Below, piece after piece: positions 18,753-27,291 of a DNA stretch of 64,000 bases. Numbering within the stretch: the first letter of the stretch is position 1; every line of letters begins with the position of its first letter. The notes under the pieces were generated by a model. The model saw only the letters and a list, made by a program, of their open reading frames with translations. It searched no databases and was not told the DNA's origin. The stretch is taken from the NCBI RefSeq assembly GCF_030160655.1, contig NZ_BSOT01000005.1, positions 1,507,546-1,571,545 on the forward strand, given 5' to 3'. Both the position numbers and the translations under genes were made by a program. This stretch comes from Agaribacter marinus (GTDB lineage Bacteria; Pseudomonadota; Gammaproteobacteria; Enterobacterales; Alteromonadaceae).

Positions 18753-21593
18753 ATGTTTTCAATTGCACGTAAGTTCAAACCTAGCATAATTGCTGGCGCT
18801 ATAGGTGCGGCAATACTACAAACAAGCGCTATTTCTTCGGTCCAAGCACAAACAACAGACAGTAATGACGACGTAGAAGTAATTTCGGTATCTGGCATTC
18901 GCGGTTCGTTAATGAGCTCTGCCAATATAAAAAGGGAATCTAGTGGTGTAGTCGATGCCATTACTGCAGAAGATATTGGTAAATTTCCGGATACCAACTT
19001 AGCTGAATCGTTGCAGCGTATTACTGGCGTATCGATTGACCGCGCAAATAACGAAGGAAACCAAGTCTCCGTCAGAGGGTTTGGCCCTAGTTTCAATTTA
19101 GTTACCTTGAATAATCGCCAAATGCCTACCTCAAGCACGCTAATAGAGGACGGACTTAACCGGAGCTTTAACTTCAGAGAAATCGCAGCGGAAAGTGTTT
19201 CGGGCGTAGAAGTTTACAAAACCGGTAAAGCCAATATTACCTCTGGTGGGATCGGCTCTACAATTAATGTAAAAACGGCCAAACCCTTCGATTTCGAAGG
19301 TTTCAAAGCTGTCGCAAGCGCAAAAGCTGTCATTGATACCAGCAACCAAAACGGTGACGACGTTACTCCAGAGTTATCTGGCATGATTAGTCACACATTT
19401 GCTGACGGCAAAGTCGGTCTATTACTTTCAGCATCTCACGCAGAACGAGACAGCGGTAGAGAAAGAGTCGGCGCACAAGGCTGGTCACCTAATCGCGGGA
19501 CGAATGTCGATAAAAGTGGCATTAACACCTCCCTAAATCCAAGCCAAACACACTGGGCGCCTTTGACGATTGATGTAGATCGCCACTCAACGCAACGAGA
19601 GCGTCAAAATGCACAAGTCGTCTTGCAGTTTGCCCCTATTGATACGCTAACAGCAACCGTAGACTATACGCTCTCACGCTTTAAAGAAACCAACAAATTG
19701 GACAGAACAAGCTTTTGGTTTGACACAGATCTGGGTGGTAATGCAGATAGCAACGGCACAGTTACCAACCCAATGCGCCCCAACGACGAACTAAACTTTT
19801 GGGGCTTCGATATTTTATTCGAAACAGAGAACGATTCTGTTGGTCTCAACTTAGAATGGAAAGCGACGGACACACTGAGTTTTACCTTGGACTATCATGA
19901 CTCAACATCACATGCTCAACCTAATGGCGAAGAGTCAGAAACCATCATCAACCTCAAAAACCCAAGAGTCCTCGATACAAACGGTGACGGGTCGCCAGAC
20001 AGAGGTGGCGTCGATGTCGCCTACATTACTAGCCCTTCAGGTCGCCCTGATGTTAGTTTCAACGCCGCAAACTTGCCCGGTGGTGACCCCTTTAGCCCAA
20101 ATGCTATTCAGTTTGATTTATTCCAAACCCGAGGCTTGCAGGTAGAAAACAATATTAAACAATTCCAATTGGATGGGAAGTGGGAAAACCACGGCGATGG
20201 CGCACTTGATACTATCCACTTTGGTATTGCGAACACTGAGTATCAAATGGATACAAATAGACGCAGAACAGTGTCGTTTGTGCCGGTAGATATATCCAAC
20301 TTAAATCTAACATTTGACTCAATTGAAGGATTTGGCAGTGACATCGGTGGTTCTAACAACCTATTCCCTGTCACCGCAAATTATAGCGCGACAGAAGCCA
20401 TGCAACTCGTAAGAGACCAGGGCTTCTTCTCTCGCAATGATCCCACGTTTAACGGAGTCAATGAAGAAACCCTAGCACTATACGTATCTTTTGATTTTGA
20501 AACAGAATTTAACGACCTCCCTGTTAATATTAATATGGGTGTTCGCTGGGAAGATACTGACGTAAACTCAGTATCCGCACAGCCTGGCGTTGTCACGCTC
20601 AATTACATTAATACAGCAGGCCGATTTGGTGAAATATTTACACCAGAATTAACCAATGTGGAACTTGAGGGAGGTTATACGCAAGTATTGCCAAACCTCG
20701 ATGCAAGTGTAGAGATTACCGACGATATCGTGGGTCGCTTCTCATACAGTAAAACACTTGCGCGCCCTGATTTGTCATCACTCTTCCCCTCAGTAACCTT
20801 TGATGCGAGACCAGGCGGGCCATTCAACGCCTCTCGCGGTAACGCTGGTTTACTACCACTAGAGTCTGATAATTTCGACATTTCGGTTGAATGGTATTAC
20901 GACGAAGGCAGTTATGCCTCCGTTGGCTTGTTTAAGAAATATGTCAAAAACTTTATTGGCACAACTGTTGAAGCTACCACCCTGCCCGACGTGAACGGAA
21001 ATCCGCTAAGCGATCCAAGTATTAACCCTCGCCCAGGATGCCCTGACGAAGTTGTAGGTGGTAATCCAGCCTGTTTTGGTAACGCAGACGACCCGGCAAT
21101 ATTGTTTGACTTAGAGAGTCCGAGTAACTTAGACACCGCAGAAATAGACGGTATAGAGCTAAATGTGCAACATATGTTTGGTGACACAGGTTTCGGGACC
21201 GTGGTAAATGCAACCTTTGTGGATGGCAACGTAGAATACGATGTATTTGACATAGACCAAACACTCGCGCTCACGGGTCTTAGCGATTCAGCGAACATGG
21301 TCGCATTTTATGAAAAAGATCAATTCCAAGTACGCCTAGCCTACAACTGGCGCGATGATTTCTTATTAGACTTATCGCAACCACAAGTAAACGGCGAACC
21401 AGAATTTGTGGAAGCATATGGCCAGTGGGATATTAATTTTAGATATGACATCAACGAATCTATATCTGTATTCCTAGAAGGCTTGAACATTACCGAAGAA
21501 ACCGTAAGGCGTCATGGTAGATTCACCGATCAATTAATTACGCTAGAGCAATATGGCGCTCGCTATAATTTAGGTTTGTCTGTACAGTTCTAA
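18753..21593 (+). CDS. TonB-dependent outer-membrane receptor
   Basis: This 946-residue protein is an energy-coupled outer-membrane transporter of the type common in Alteromonas, Xanthomonas and Caulobacter. A signal peptide covers residues 1-32 (ending VQAQ), followed by a likely TonB box near DVEVISVSG. The plug domain includes DITAEDIGKFPDTN-like text, here AEDIGKFPDTNLAESL, and RGFGPSFN. A long beta-barrel follows and ends YNLGLSVQF with the terminal Phe typical of outer-membrane proteins. AAGGA lies 7 bases before ATG 18753. The ligand is unknown; receptors of this clade often import glycans. It sits inside the flagellar locus on the opposite strand, so it is probably an insertion and not part of the flagellar regulon. 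Confidence 0.93.
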   Translation: MFSIARKFKPSIIAGAIGAAILQTSAISSVQAQTTDSNDDVEVISVSGIRGSLMSSANIKRESSGVVDAITAEDIGKFPDTNLAESLQRITGVSIDRANNEGNQVSVRGFGPSFNLVTLNNRQMPTSSTLIEDGLNRSFNFREIAAESVSGVEVYKTGKANITSGGIGSTINVKTAKPFDFEGFKAVASAKAVIDTSNQNGDDVTPELSGMISHTFADGKVGLLLSASHAERDSGRERVGAQGWSPNRGTNVDKSGINTSLNPSQTHWAPLTIDVDRHSTQRERQNAQVVLQFAPIDTLTATVDYTLSRFKETNKLDRTSFWFDTDLGGNADSNGTVTNPMRPNDELNFWGFDILFETENDSVGLNLEWKATDTLSFTLDYHDSTSHAQPNGEESETIINLKNPRVLDTNGDGSPDRGGVDVAYITSPSGRPDVSFNAANLPGGDPFSPNAIQFDLFQTRGLQVENNIKQFQLDGKWENHGDGALDTIHFGIANTEYQMDTNRRRTVSFVPVDISNLNLTFDSIEGFGSDIGGSNNLFPVTANYSATEAMQLVRDQGFFSRNDPTFNGVNEETLALYVSFDFETEFNDLPVNINMGVRWEDTDVNSVSAQPGVVTLNYINTAGRFGEIFTPELTNVELEGGYTQVLPNLDASVEITDDIVGRFSYSKTLARPDLSSLFPSVTFDARPGGPFNASRGNAGLLPLESDNFDISVEWYYDEGSYASVGLFKKYVKNFIGTTVEATTLPDVNGNPLSDPSINPRPGCPDEVVGGNPACFGNADDPAILFDLESPSNLDTAEIDGIELNVQHMFGDTGFGTVVNATFVDGNVEYDVFDIDQTLALTGLSDSANMVAFYEKDQFQVRLAYNWRDDFLLDLSQPQVNGEPEFVEAYGQWDINFRYDINESISVFLEGLNITEETVRRHGRFTDQLITLEQYGARYNLGLSVQF

Positions 21594-21627
21594 AAAAATA
21601 CTGAATAAGCAATGGATGCCTTTTTGA

Positions 21628-21643
21628 GCGCCACGGATGGCGC
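21628..21643. other. GC-rich hairpin between TonB receptor and flhB 3' ends
   Basis: GCGCCA (21628-21633) pairs with TGGCGC (21638-21643) around CGGA. It lies between convergent genes, but there is no following T run on either strand, so termination is only suggested. Confidence 0.35.
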
Positions 21644-21691
21644 AAAACAACATTTAAATTCGATACTCCGTCTATTCTCAAACAAGAAAAG

Positions 21692-22822
21692 CTAACGACG
21701 TAATTCAGGCGGTATCGGCATGTCTTTCTTAAGAGGTTTAGGCTTAGCGCCCTTACCTTTTTTGTGCGCTTTTAACTGATAAACATATGCAAGAATTTGT
21801 GCAACAGCCATAAATAGCTTTTGTGGCACTTCATGATTAACTTCCGTTGAATAATAAATGGCCCGCGCAAGTGCCGGAGACGCAACCAGCGGCACGTCAT
21901 TAGCAGTACCAATTTTTCGGATATGCATCGCTAGCTCATCAATACCTTTTGCCACAACTACTGGTGCTCGCTCACCGTTTTGGTCATATTGCACTGCGAC
22001 AGAATAATGCGTCGGGTTAGTAATGATTACGTCCGCTTTAGGAATATCTTGCATCATTCGGTTCGCAGCAGACTGATACTGTAACTTCCGTACACGGCTT
22101 TTTACAGCAGGGTCACCTTCAGCATTTTTACGTTCATCTTTTACTTCCTGCAAGGTCATCTTTAACTCTTTATTGTGCTTGTGACTTTGATATGGCACAT
22201 CAATCAAGGCAATAGGTATCATCCCGCAACACAATAAAAAAAACGCCCATTCGATCATGTCTAGCGCGTGAAACAAGTTCATTGGGTATTGCTCAAGATC
22301 AAGGTGCAGCGCCTCGTCTTTAAATATCAACAATGAAATATAAGCCATGCCAATGATCACAGATACCTTACCAATGGCTTTCAACAATTCGACCAGTGCA
22401 TCAGTACCAAACATGCGCTTAAACCCAGCCTTTGGGCTCAGTCGATTCGCTTTTGGTGCGGCTGACGACCACGTAAAATTGTAACCTCCCAAGGCTACAG
22501 AGCCATAAATTCCCCCTACCATTGCAATGATCATAAAAGCAATTAGCGGGAATGCACTCTCCGTTACTGACATCTGTAAAATTTGAAACATATGAGTGTA
22601 GTCATACGTTTCATCACGCGACAAGGTAAACGAGCGTTTAGTAATGGTAAACATCGCAGATGCAATAATAGACCCAATGGCAATTAACGCGATTGCACTG
22701 GCAATTAGCACCAATGTAGTGGCTAGCTCTTTGGACCGAGCTACCTGCCCTTTCTCTCGGGCATCTTTGATTTTTTTTGGTGTGGGTTCTTCCGTTTTTT
22801 CGTAGGAATCAGTATCAGCCAT
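21692..22822 (-). CDS. flhB: Flagellar export specificity switch FlhB
   Basis: FlhB is an inner-membrane export gate protein that switches secretion from rod/hook to filament subunits. The 376-residue protein has a charged N-terminus (KTEEPTPKKIKDAREKGQ), four hydrophobic helices and a cytoplasmic domain with the self-cleavage site NPTH in IITNPTHYSVA. The C-terminus is Lys/Pro-rich. It is the last gene of the fliKLMNOPQR-flhB unit, 15 bases after fliR. flhA, which normally follows directly, is displaced by two plus-strand genes. Confidence 0.96.
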   Translation of the reverse strand: MADTDSYEKTEEPTPKKIKDAREKGQVARSKELATTLVLIASAIALIAIGSIIASAMFTITKRSFTLSRDETYDYTHMFQILQMSVTESAFPLIAFMIIAMVGGIYGSVALGGYNFTWSSAAPKANRLSPKAGFKRMFGTDALVELLKAIGKVSVIIGMAYISLLIFKDEALHLDLEQYPMNLFHALDMIEWAFFLLCCGMIPIALIDVPYQSHKHNKELKMTLQEVKDERKNAEGDPAVKSRVRKLQYQSAANRMMQDIPKADVIITNPTHYSVAVQYDQNGERAPVVVAKGIDELAMHIRKIGTANDVPLVASPALARAIYYSTEVNHEVPQKLFMAVAQILAYVYQLKAHKKGKGAKPKPLKKDMPIPPELRR

Positions 22823-22837
22823 TGCTACCTAACCCTC

Positions 22838-23635
22838 CTAGTTTATGGCAGGCGTTGTCGGACAAATTGCCAACAATCCACACATTAAGTCTTGCGCTCG
22901 CATCCACTGTTTTTCAAAATGCAAGGCTTGGTTACTTAACGTTATCCAAATTATGATTAACCCCATGATTTGCGCAATCGCAAATCCCAAACTAAAAATG
23001 TTTAACTGCGGTGCAGCTTTGGTCATTACGCCAAAGGCCAAATTCACAATAAGCAAAGAGACGATAGGTGCCAACGCGATTGTTACAGCAGAAACAAACA
23101 TCCAGCCCGCCCAATGCGCAATCTGTTTAAACTGCTCAGGTGTCCACCACGCATCCCCGACAGGAAATGCTTCAAAGCTATGAATGATCATTTGTAGCAT
23201 CAGCAAATGGCCATCTACCGTCCAAAAAATTAAGGTAGCTAAAATGAGATAAAACTGACCAACCGCTGGCACATTAATCCCGTTAATCGGATCAACAATT
23301 GAAGCAAAACCTAAACCCGTTTGCATCGCAATTATTTGTCCTGCCAGCACAAAGGTGTTGATTACCATCATCGAAATGAAACCAATGCCAATACCAATCA
23401 CTAGTTGTTTGAAGACTTCAACAAACGTTGCAACGCTTACAATCTCTGGGACGGTTACCGGCGCTAAGGTAGGCAGTACCATGATGGTGATCACTATCGC
23501 TAGCAAATTTCTGACAGGTGTCGGAATGGTTCTAGCACTAATACCCGCCATCGAAATAAACATGCCAGTTATACGCATAAATGCGAGTAGGTAATCGGCC
23601 AAAAAGCCCATGATTGTGCTGCTGAGTATTTCCAC
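22838..23635 (-). CDS. fliR: Flagellar export gate protein FliR
   Basis: FliR is part of the FliPQR export pore in the inner membrane. The 265-residue protein is strongly hydrophobic with about six helices and family segments such as RITGMFISMAGI and GLGFASIVDP. The start is GTG at 23635, with only a weak upstream AAGA; it matches the usual N-terminus beginning MEIL. It lies 8 bases after fliQ and 15 bases before flhB. Confidence 0.94.
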   Translation of the reverse strand: MEILSSTIMGFLADYLLAFMRITGMFISMAGISARTIPTPVRNLLAIVITIMVLPTLAPVTVPEIVSVATFVEVFKQLVIGIGIGFISMMVINTFVLAGQIIAMQTGLGFASIVDPINGINVPAVGQFYLILATLIFWTVDGHLLMLQMIIHSFEAFPVGDAWWTPEQFKQIAHWAGWMFVSAVTIALAPIVSLLIVNLAFGVMTKAAPQLNIFSLGFAIAQIMGLIIIWITLSNQALHFEKQWMRAQDLMCGLLAICPTTPAIN

Positions 23636-23643
23636 TCTTCGTA

Positions 23644-23913
23644 TTAACCTAAAACAGAGGGAATGCTGCTAACGAGGTTGTTGGTGTAATCCATCATCTT
23701 GGTTACTAACCAATTCCCTCCCCAACTTAATGCAAGCAACGTAACTATTAGGCGGGGTAAAAAGCTCATTGTTTGTTCGTTGATAGACGTTGCGGCTTGA
23801 AATACTGCCACTAAAAGCCCTACCAATAAGCCAGGTAAAATGACCGCAGAAACAATCACGATAATGAGTAACATGGCTTCACGAAGTATCTCTACAAATG
23901 TTTCAGGGCTCAT
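23644..23913 (-). CDS. fliQ: Flagellar export gate protein FliQ
   Basis: FliQ is an 89-residue protein with two transmembrane hairpin helices, a component of the FliPQR pore. The typical N-terminus MSPETFVEILREAM and the LLVGLLVAVFQAATSINEQT segment are present. Length is standard. The gene is packed between fliP (3-base gap) and fliR (8-base gap). Confidence 0.95.
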   Translation of the reverse strand: MSPETFVEILREAMLLIIVIVSAVILPGLLVGLLVAVFQAATSINEQTMSFLPRLIVTLLALSWGGNWLVTKMMDYTNNLVSSIPSVLG

Positions 23914-23916
23914 TGG

Positions 23917-24681
23917 TCAGACTCCCATACCGAAACTTGTGGCAAGGGTGCCAAAAATCAGATTCCAGCCATCTACAAGCACAAATAACATCAACTTAAA
24001 TGGCAGTGACACGATCATTGGCGACAACATCATCATCCCCATTGCCATTAATATTGACGCGACAACTAAGTCGAGGATTAAGAAAGGCAAAAACAACATA
24101 AAACCTATTTGAAACGCGGTTTTCAATTCGCTGGTCACAAATGCAGGAATCAGCACCGTAAGTGGTACTTCTGAAGGGTCTGCAAACTGACCTTCGTACC
24201 CGCCAATTTTTACAAAGGTTTCTAAATCAGTCATACGTGTTTGACCAAGCATAAACTCGCGCATTGGCGCCTTCGCATTTTCAAAAGCTTGCTTCGAGGT
24301 CATTGTTTCATTTAAGTATGGTTGCAAGGCAGTTTCATTAATTTCTTCAAACACCGGTGCCATGATAAACATCGACAGGAACAAGCTAACGCCAATCAGT
24401 ATTTGGTTTGACGGCGACTGTTGTAAGCCAATCGCTTGTCGCAATATCGATAAAACAACAATAATCCGCGTAAATGAGGTCATCATCATCACAAACGCTG
24501 GTATTAAGCTTAGCGCCGTCATAATGAATAGCGCTTGTAAGGTCATCGAATAGTCGGTTGTACCGTCATCATTGGTGGTCACCGTTACCGCTTGTAAGCC
24601 CCCTTGCTGTTGTGCAAATACATCCAAGCTACACAGGGATATGATGCATAAAACAACAAGTGAAAAGAATCCTTTATGCAT
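23917..24681 (-). CDS. fliP: Flagellar export gate protein FliP
   Basis: FliP forms the core of the flagellar export pore. The 254-residue protein has a cleavable signal peptide (residues 1-23, ending VFAQ), then hydrophobic helices with the conserved [16 protein letters not shown] and [19 protein letters not shown]-like blocks. The ATG overlaps the end of fliO by 8 bases, consistent with coupled translation. Confidence 0.95.
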   Translation of the reverse strand: MHKGFFSLVVLCIISLCSLDVFAQQQGGLQAVTVTTNDDGTTDYSMTLQALFIMTALSLIPAFVMMMTSFTRIIVVLSILRQAIGLQQSPSNQILIGVSLFLSMFIMAPVFEEINETALQPYLNETMTSKQAFENAKAPMREFMLGQTRMTDLETFVKIGGYEGQFADPSEVPLTVLIPAFVTSELKTAFQIGFMLFLPFLILDLVVASILMAMGMMMLSPMIVSLPFKLMLFVLVDGWNLIFGTLATSFGMGV

Positions 24682-25192
24682 CAGTGTTTCCTTTATTATT
24701 TTTGTTTACTTTGCCAGAAATGCCTTGCGCCATTGCTTGCACTAGTTTTTGTTGAAAGCCTTGCTGTCCGTTATCTTGATTAACCGGGTTTTGCTTGTTT
24801 GTGTTGAGTGGTGTATCCAAGGTCGCAAGATGATTGATGTTGTGTGCAGTCACGCCAAGCAAATGCTGCTCGTCGCCGACCTCAATCACCATCACTTTTT
24901 CTTTTGCGCCAGCCATCATGCTCGCGACGACGCGCATTTGACCATTCCCGGCTTGAGTGACATTAAACCGACGCATTAAATACGCGAGCGCAAAAATAAT
25001 GGCGATCACGAACAACAGCGACAAAAATATCGAAATGAAAGTACTGGTTGAGCTGAGCTCATTACCAGTATCTTGTGCATAAGAAAGGGGAGATAAAAGC
25101 GTTAAAAATGCAGCGTAAGAAGCTGTTAAATAACGCTTTTTGTTATTTTTTCTATTTAAGTTTTTTAATTCTTTCGACTTGACTAATAACAT
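24674..25192 (-). CDS. fliO: Flagellar assembly protein FliO
   Basis: FliO is a small membrane protein that helps assemble the FliP ring. The 172-residue protein has a positively charged N-terminus, a first hydrophobic stretch ending SYAQ, a transmembrane helix (about residues 51-70) and a cytoplasmic C-terminal domain with [22 protein letters not shown] 25192 lies inside the fliN 3' end (41-base overlap); there is no other start codon before the membrane region, so this start is the best choice. The C-terminus is Gln/Asn-rich. Confidence 0.9.
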   Translation of the reverse strand: MLLVKSKELKNLNRKNNKKRYLTASYAAFLTLLSPLSYAQDTGNELSSTSTFISIFLSLLFVIAIIFALAYLMRRFNVTQAGNGQMRVVASMMAGAKEKVMVIEVGDEQHLLGVTAHNINHLATLDTPLNTNKQNPVNQDNGQQGFQQKLVQAMAQGISGKVNKNNKGNTDA

Positions 25193-25565
25193 CCGTTAAC
25201 CGAATACCAAATTTATCGTTAATCACTACTACTTCCCCATGAGCAATCAACGTGCCATTTACTAATACATCTAATGGCTCTCCGGCAACGCGGTCTAATT
25301 CAACAACTGAACCTTGGTTCAATTGCAGTAAATTTCTGATACTTATATTGGTTCTACCAACTTCCATCGAAATCGTCACAGGAATGTCTAGAATCGTATC
25401 TAGTTTTTTTGAATCCGTACCTGTGATGACATCTTCAGACAATTCGTCGAGTTCTGCTGCTTCTGCAGCCTCAACTTCAGCGGCAGCTTCCTCTTCGGCT
25501 TCAGCATCCGCTTGTTCGGCCATCGCAGCGCCCCAATCATCCAAGCCTTCGTCTTCTTCACTCAT
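25152..25565 (-). CDS. fliN: Flagellar motor switch protein FliN
   Basis: FliN forms the base of the flagellar C-ring and takes part in switching and export. The 137-residue protein has a very acidic, Ala/Glu-rich N-terminal extension (about residues 1-50) and a C-terminal SpoA domain (LDIPVTISMEVGRTNISI, LLQLNQGSVVELDR). It starts 2 bases after fliM and overlaps fliO. Confidence 0.95.
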   Translation of the reverse strand: MSEEDEGLDDWGAAMAEQADAEAEEEAAAEVEAAEAAELDELSEDVITGTDSKKLDTILDIPVTISMEVGRTNISIRNLLQLNQGSVVELDRVAGEPLDVLVNGTLIAHGEVVVINDKFGIRLTDVISQVERIKKLK

Positions 25566-25567
25566 CG

Positions 25568-26647
25568 TTATATCCTCTTTAAAATTCCTGCTAAATCTTC
25601 TTCCAAGACCTGCAGTTCGGCGTCACTATCAATCACTTTTCCGTTTTTGGTGAAAGAGTTTAATTCTGATTTGACCGATACTGGCCTTGGGATTTTATCT
25701 GTTATTTTGAGCGCTACCGCGTCTCTGGATTTTCCTAACTTCGCCCTAAATGTGGGTAACTCTTCAACAGAGACGGTGACGACTTCAGGCATATTAATTG
25801 GAATAATATCGCCGTCTTTATAATTGACTAAATCGTCCAAGTTAATATTTATGTCCATAAAATGTGCCGTAATACCCACTTGCACATCCATGATTTCGTC
25901 TCGTAATGCTTTACTCCATCTAAAATCGGTATCTTCTTTGTCAGTTTGTACACCAGCATCCAACATGTCTCTTATGGGCTCTAACATGGAATAAGGTAGA
26001 GATACATGAAAATCCCCCCCACCGCCGTCTAACTCAATATGGAATGAACTGATCACCACGACTTCCGTCGGACTTACAATATTTGCCATTGCTGGGTTTA
26101 CTTCAGAATCGAGATATTCAAACGAAACGTCCATTACCGGCGCCCATGCTTCTTTGTAATCTTCAAAGATTAGCTTTAAAAGCATTTGAATGATTCGACG
26201 CTCTGTTGGCGTAAATTCCCGTCCTTCAATTTTTGCATGGTAGCGACCATCACCACCAAAAAAGTTATCTACCATGATAAATACCAGCCGCGCTTCCATG
26301 GTAATCAGGCCGGTACCTTTTAAAGGGCGAAATCTCACCATGTTCAAACTGGTTGGTACAAACAAGGTATGTATGTATTCACCAAACTTAATCATTTGAA
26401 TACCGTTAATCGATACCTCAGCTGACCGCCGCATCATATTAAAAAGACTTACGCGCATGTGCCGTGCAAAGCGTTCGTTCACAAGTTCCAAGGTAGGCAT
26501 TCGCCCACGTACGATGCGGTCTTGAGAAGAAAAGTCATATTCGAGCGCCGAACCATCATGTTCAACCTCTTCAATTTCTTCCTCTTCGACATCGTCTACT
26601 CCATGGAGTAGCGCGTCAATCTCGTCTTGTGATAATAAATCGCTCAC
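25568..26647 (-). CDS. fliM: Flagellar motor switch protein FliM
   Basis: FliM binds phosphorylated CheY and, with FliG and FliN, sets rotation direction. The 359-residue protein begins with the CheY-binding helix LLSQDEIDALLHG, then a central domain with EYIHTLFVPTSLNM, and a C-terminal SpoA domain. The start is GTG at 26647, with GGGTAG about 9 bases upstream. It lies between fliL and fliN. Confidence 0.96.
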   Translation of the reverse strand: MSDLLSQDEIDALLHGVDDVEEEEIEEVEHDGSALEYDFSSQDRIVRGRMPTLELVNERFARHMRVSLFNMMRRSAEVSINGIQMIKFGEYIHTLFVPTSLNMVRFRPLKGTGLITMEARLVFIMVDNFFGGDGRYHAKIEGREFTPTERRIIQMLLKLIFEDYKEAWAPVMDVSFEYLDSEVNPAMANIVSPTEVVVISSFHIELDGGGGDFHVSLPYSMLEPIRDMLDAGVQTDKEDTDFRWSKALRDEIMDVQVGITAHFMDININLDDLVNYKDGDIIPINMPEVVTVSVEELPTFRAKLGKSRDAVALKITDKIPRPVSVKSELNSFTKNGKVIDSDAELQVLEEDLAGILKRI

Positions 26648-26677
26648 GTTTTGACTACCCTGTTTTAATCAACTTAC

Positions 26678-27199
26678 TTATTGAATCACGAACCCAGTGA
26701 ACAGTACTTGTTCTACCAATGGGTTCCCTTCTAGATCATTCATCACTTGTCTTACTTGCGCGGTAGATTTTTCACGCAAATTCTTTTTACCTTGTTCGGT
26801 CACTAAGTCGTCCGCACTTGCCGCACTAAACACTTGTAACAAATTGCTTTCAATCATTGGAATATGTGATTTAGCTCTATCAGAGTTTTCTAAACCCCGT
26901 ACCATCAGTTGTACTTCTATTTGCACAAGCCTTTCACGGGCAACACCAGGCGAATTAAACTGAAATGGTCTGGGCATCGCTACATATATCGCCTGTCCTT
27001 TATTTTCAGGCATCGAACCATCTGCGCTAGCCGATGACGCCGCCTCACCTTCGGCCGCACTCTCCTCCCCACCCATTAGAAAGAAATATGCACCAGCACC
27101 ACCACCTAAAAGCACTACGACCGCGATAATAATGATCAGCATCAGCTTGCTTTTTTTCTTACCGCCTTCTTCATCAGTTTTTAAGTCTTCTTCAGCCAT
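26678..27199 (-). CDS. fliL: Flagellar basal-body protein FliL
   Basis: FliL is a single-pass inner-membrane protein around the stator and motor. The 173-residue protein has a charged N-terminus, one transmembrane helix (about residues 20-41, followed by the GG-rich AYFFLMGG) and a periplasmic domain with FQFNSPGVARERLVQIEVQL. ATG 27199 was chosen over an upstream TTG because AAGGC lies 6 bases before it. It follows fliK and precedes fliM. Confidence 0.93.
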   Translation of the reverse strand: MAEEDLKTDEEGGKKKSKLMLIIIIAVVVLLGGGAGAYFFLMGGEESAAEGEAASSASADGSMPENKGQAIYVAMPRPFQFNSPGVARERLVQIEVQLMVRGLENSDRAKSHIPMIESNLLQVFSAASADDLVTEQGKKNLREKSTAQVRQVMNDLEGNPLVEQVLFTGFVIQ

Positions 27200-27291
27200 G
27201 AGCTTGCCTTTTGTGTTCAATTAAGTTGTGTGCTTAAACGCGGTGTCTTAAGCGCTTCGTACTAACCCTTACGTATTAACTGTTGCGTGCA

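Noticed and set aside
17761-21691. Transposon or integrative element between flhA and flhB
   Set aside because: No transposase, integrase, terminal repeats or attachment site is visible, so only an insertion of unknown mechanism can be claimed.
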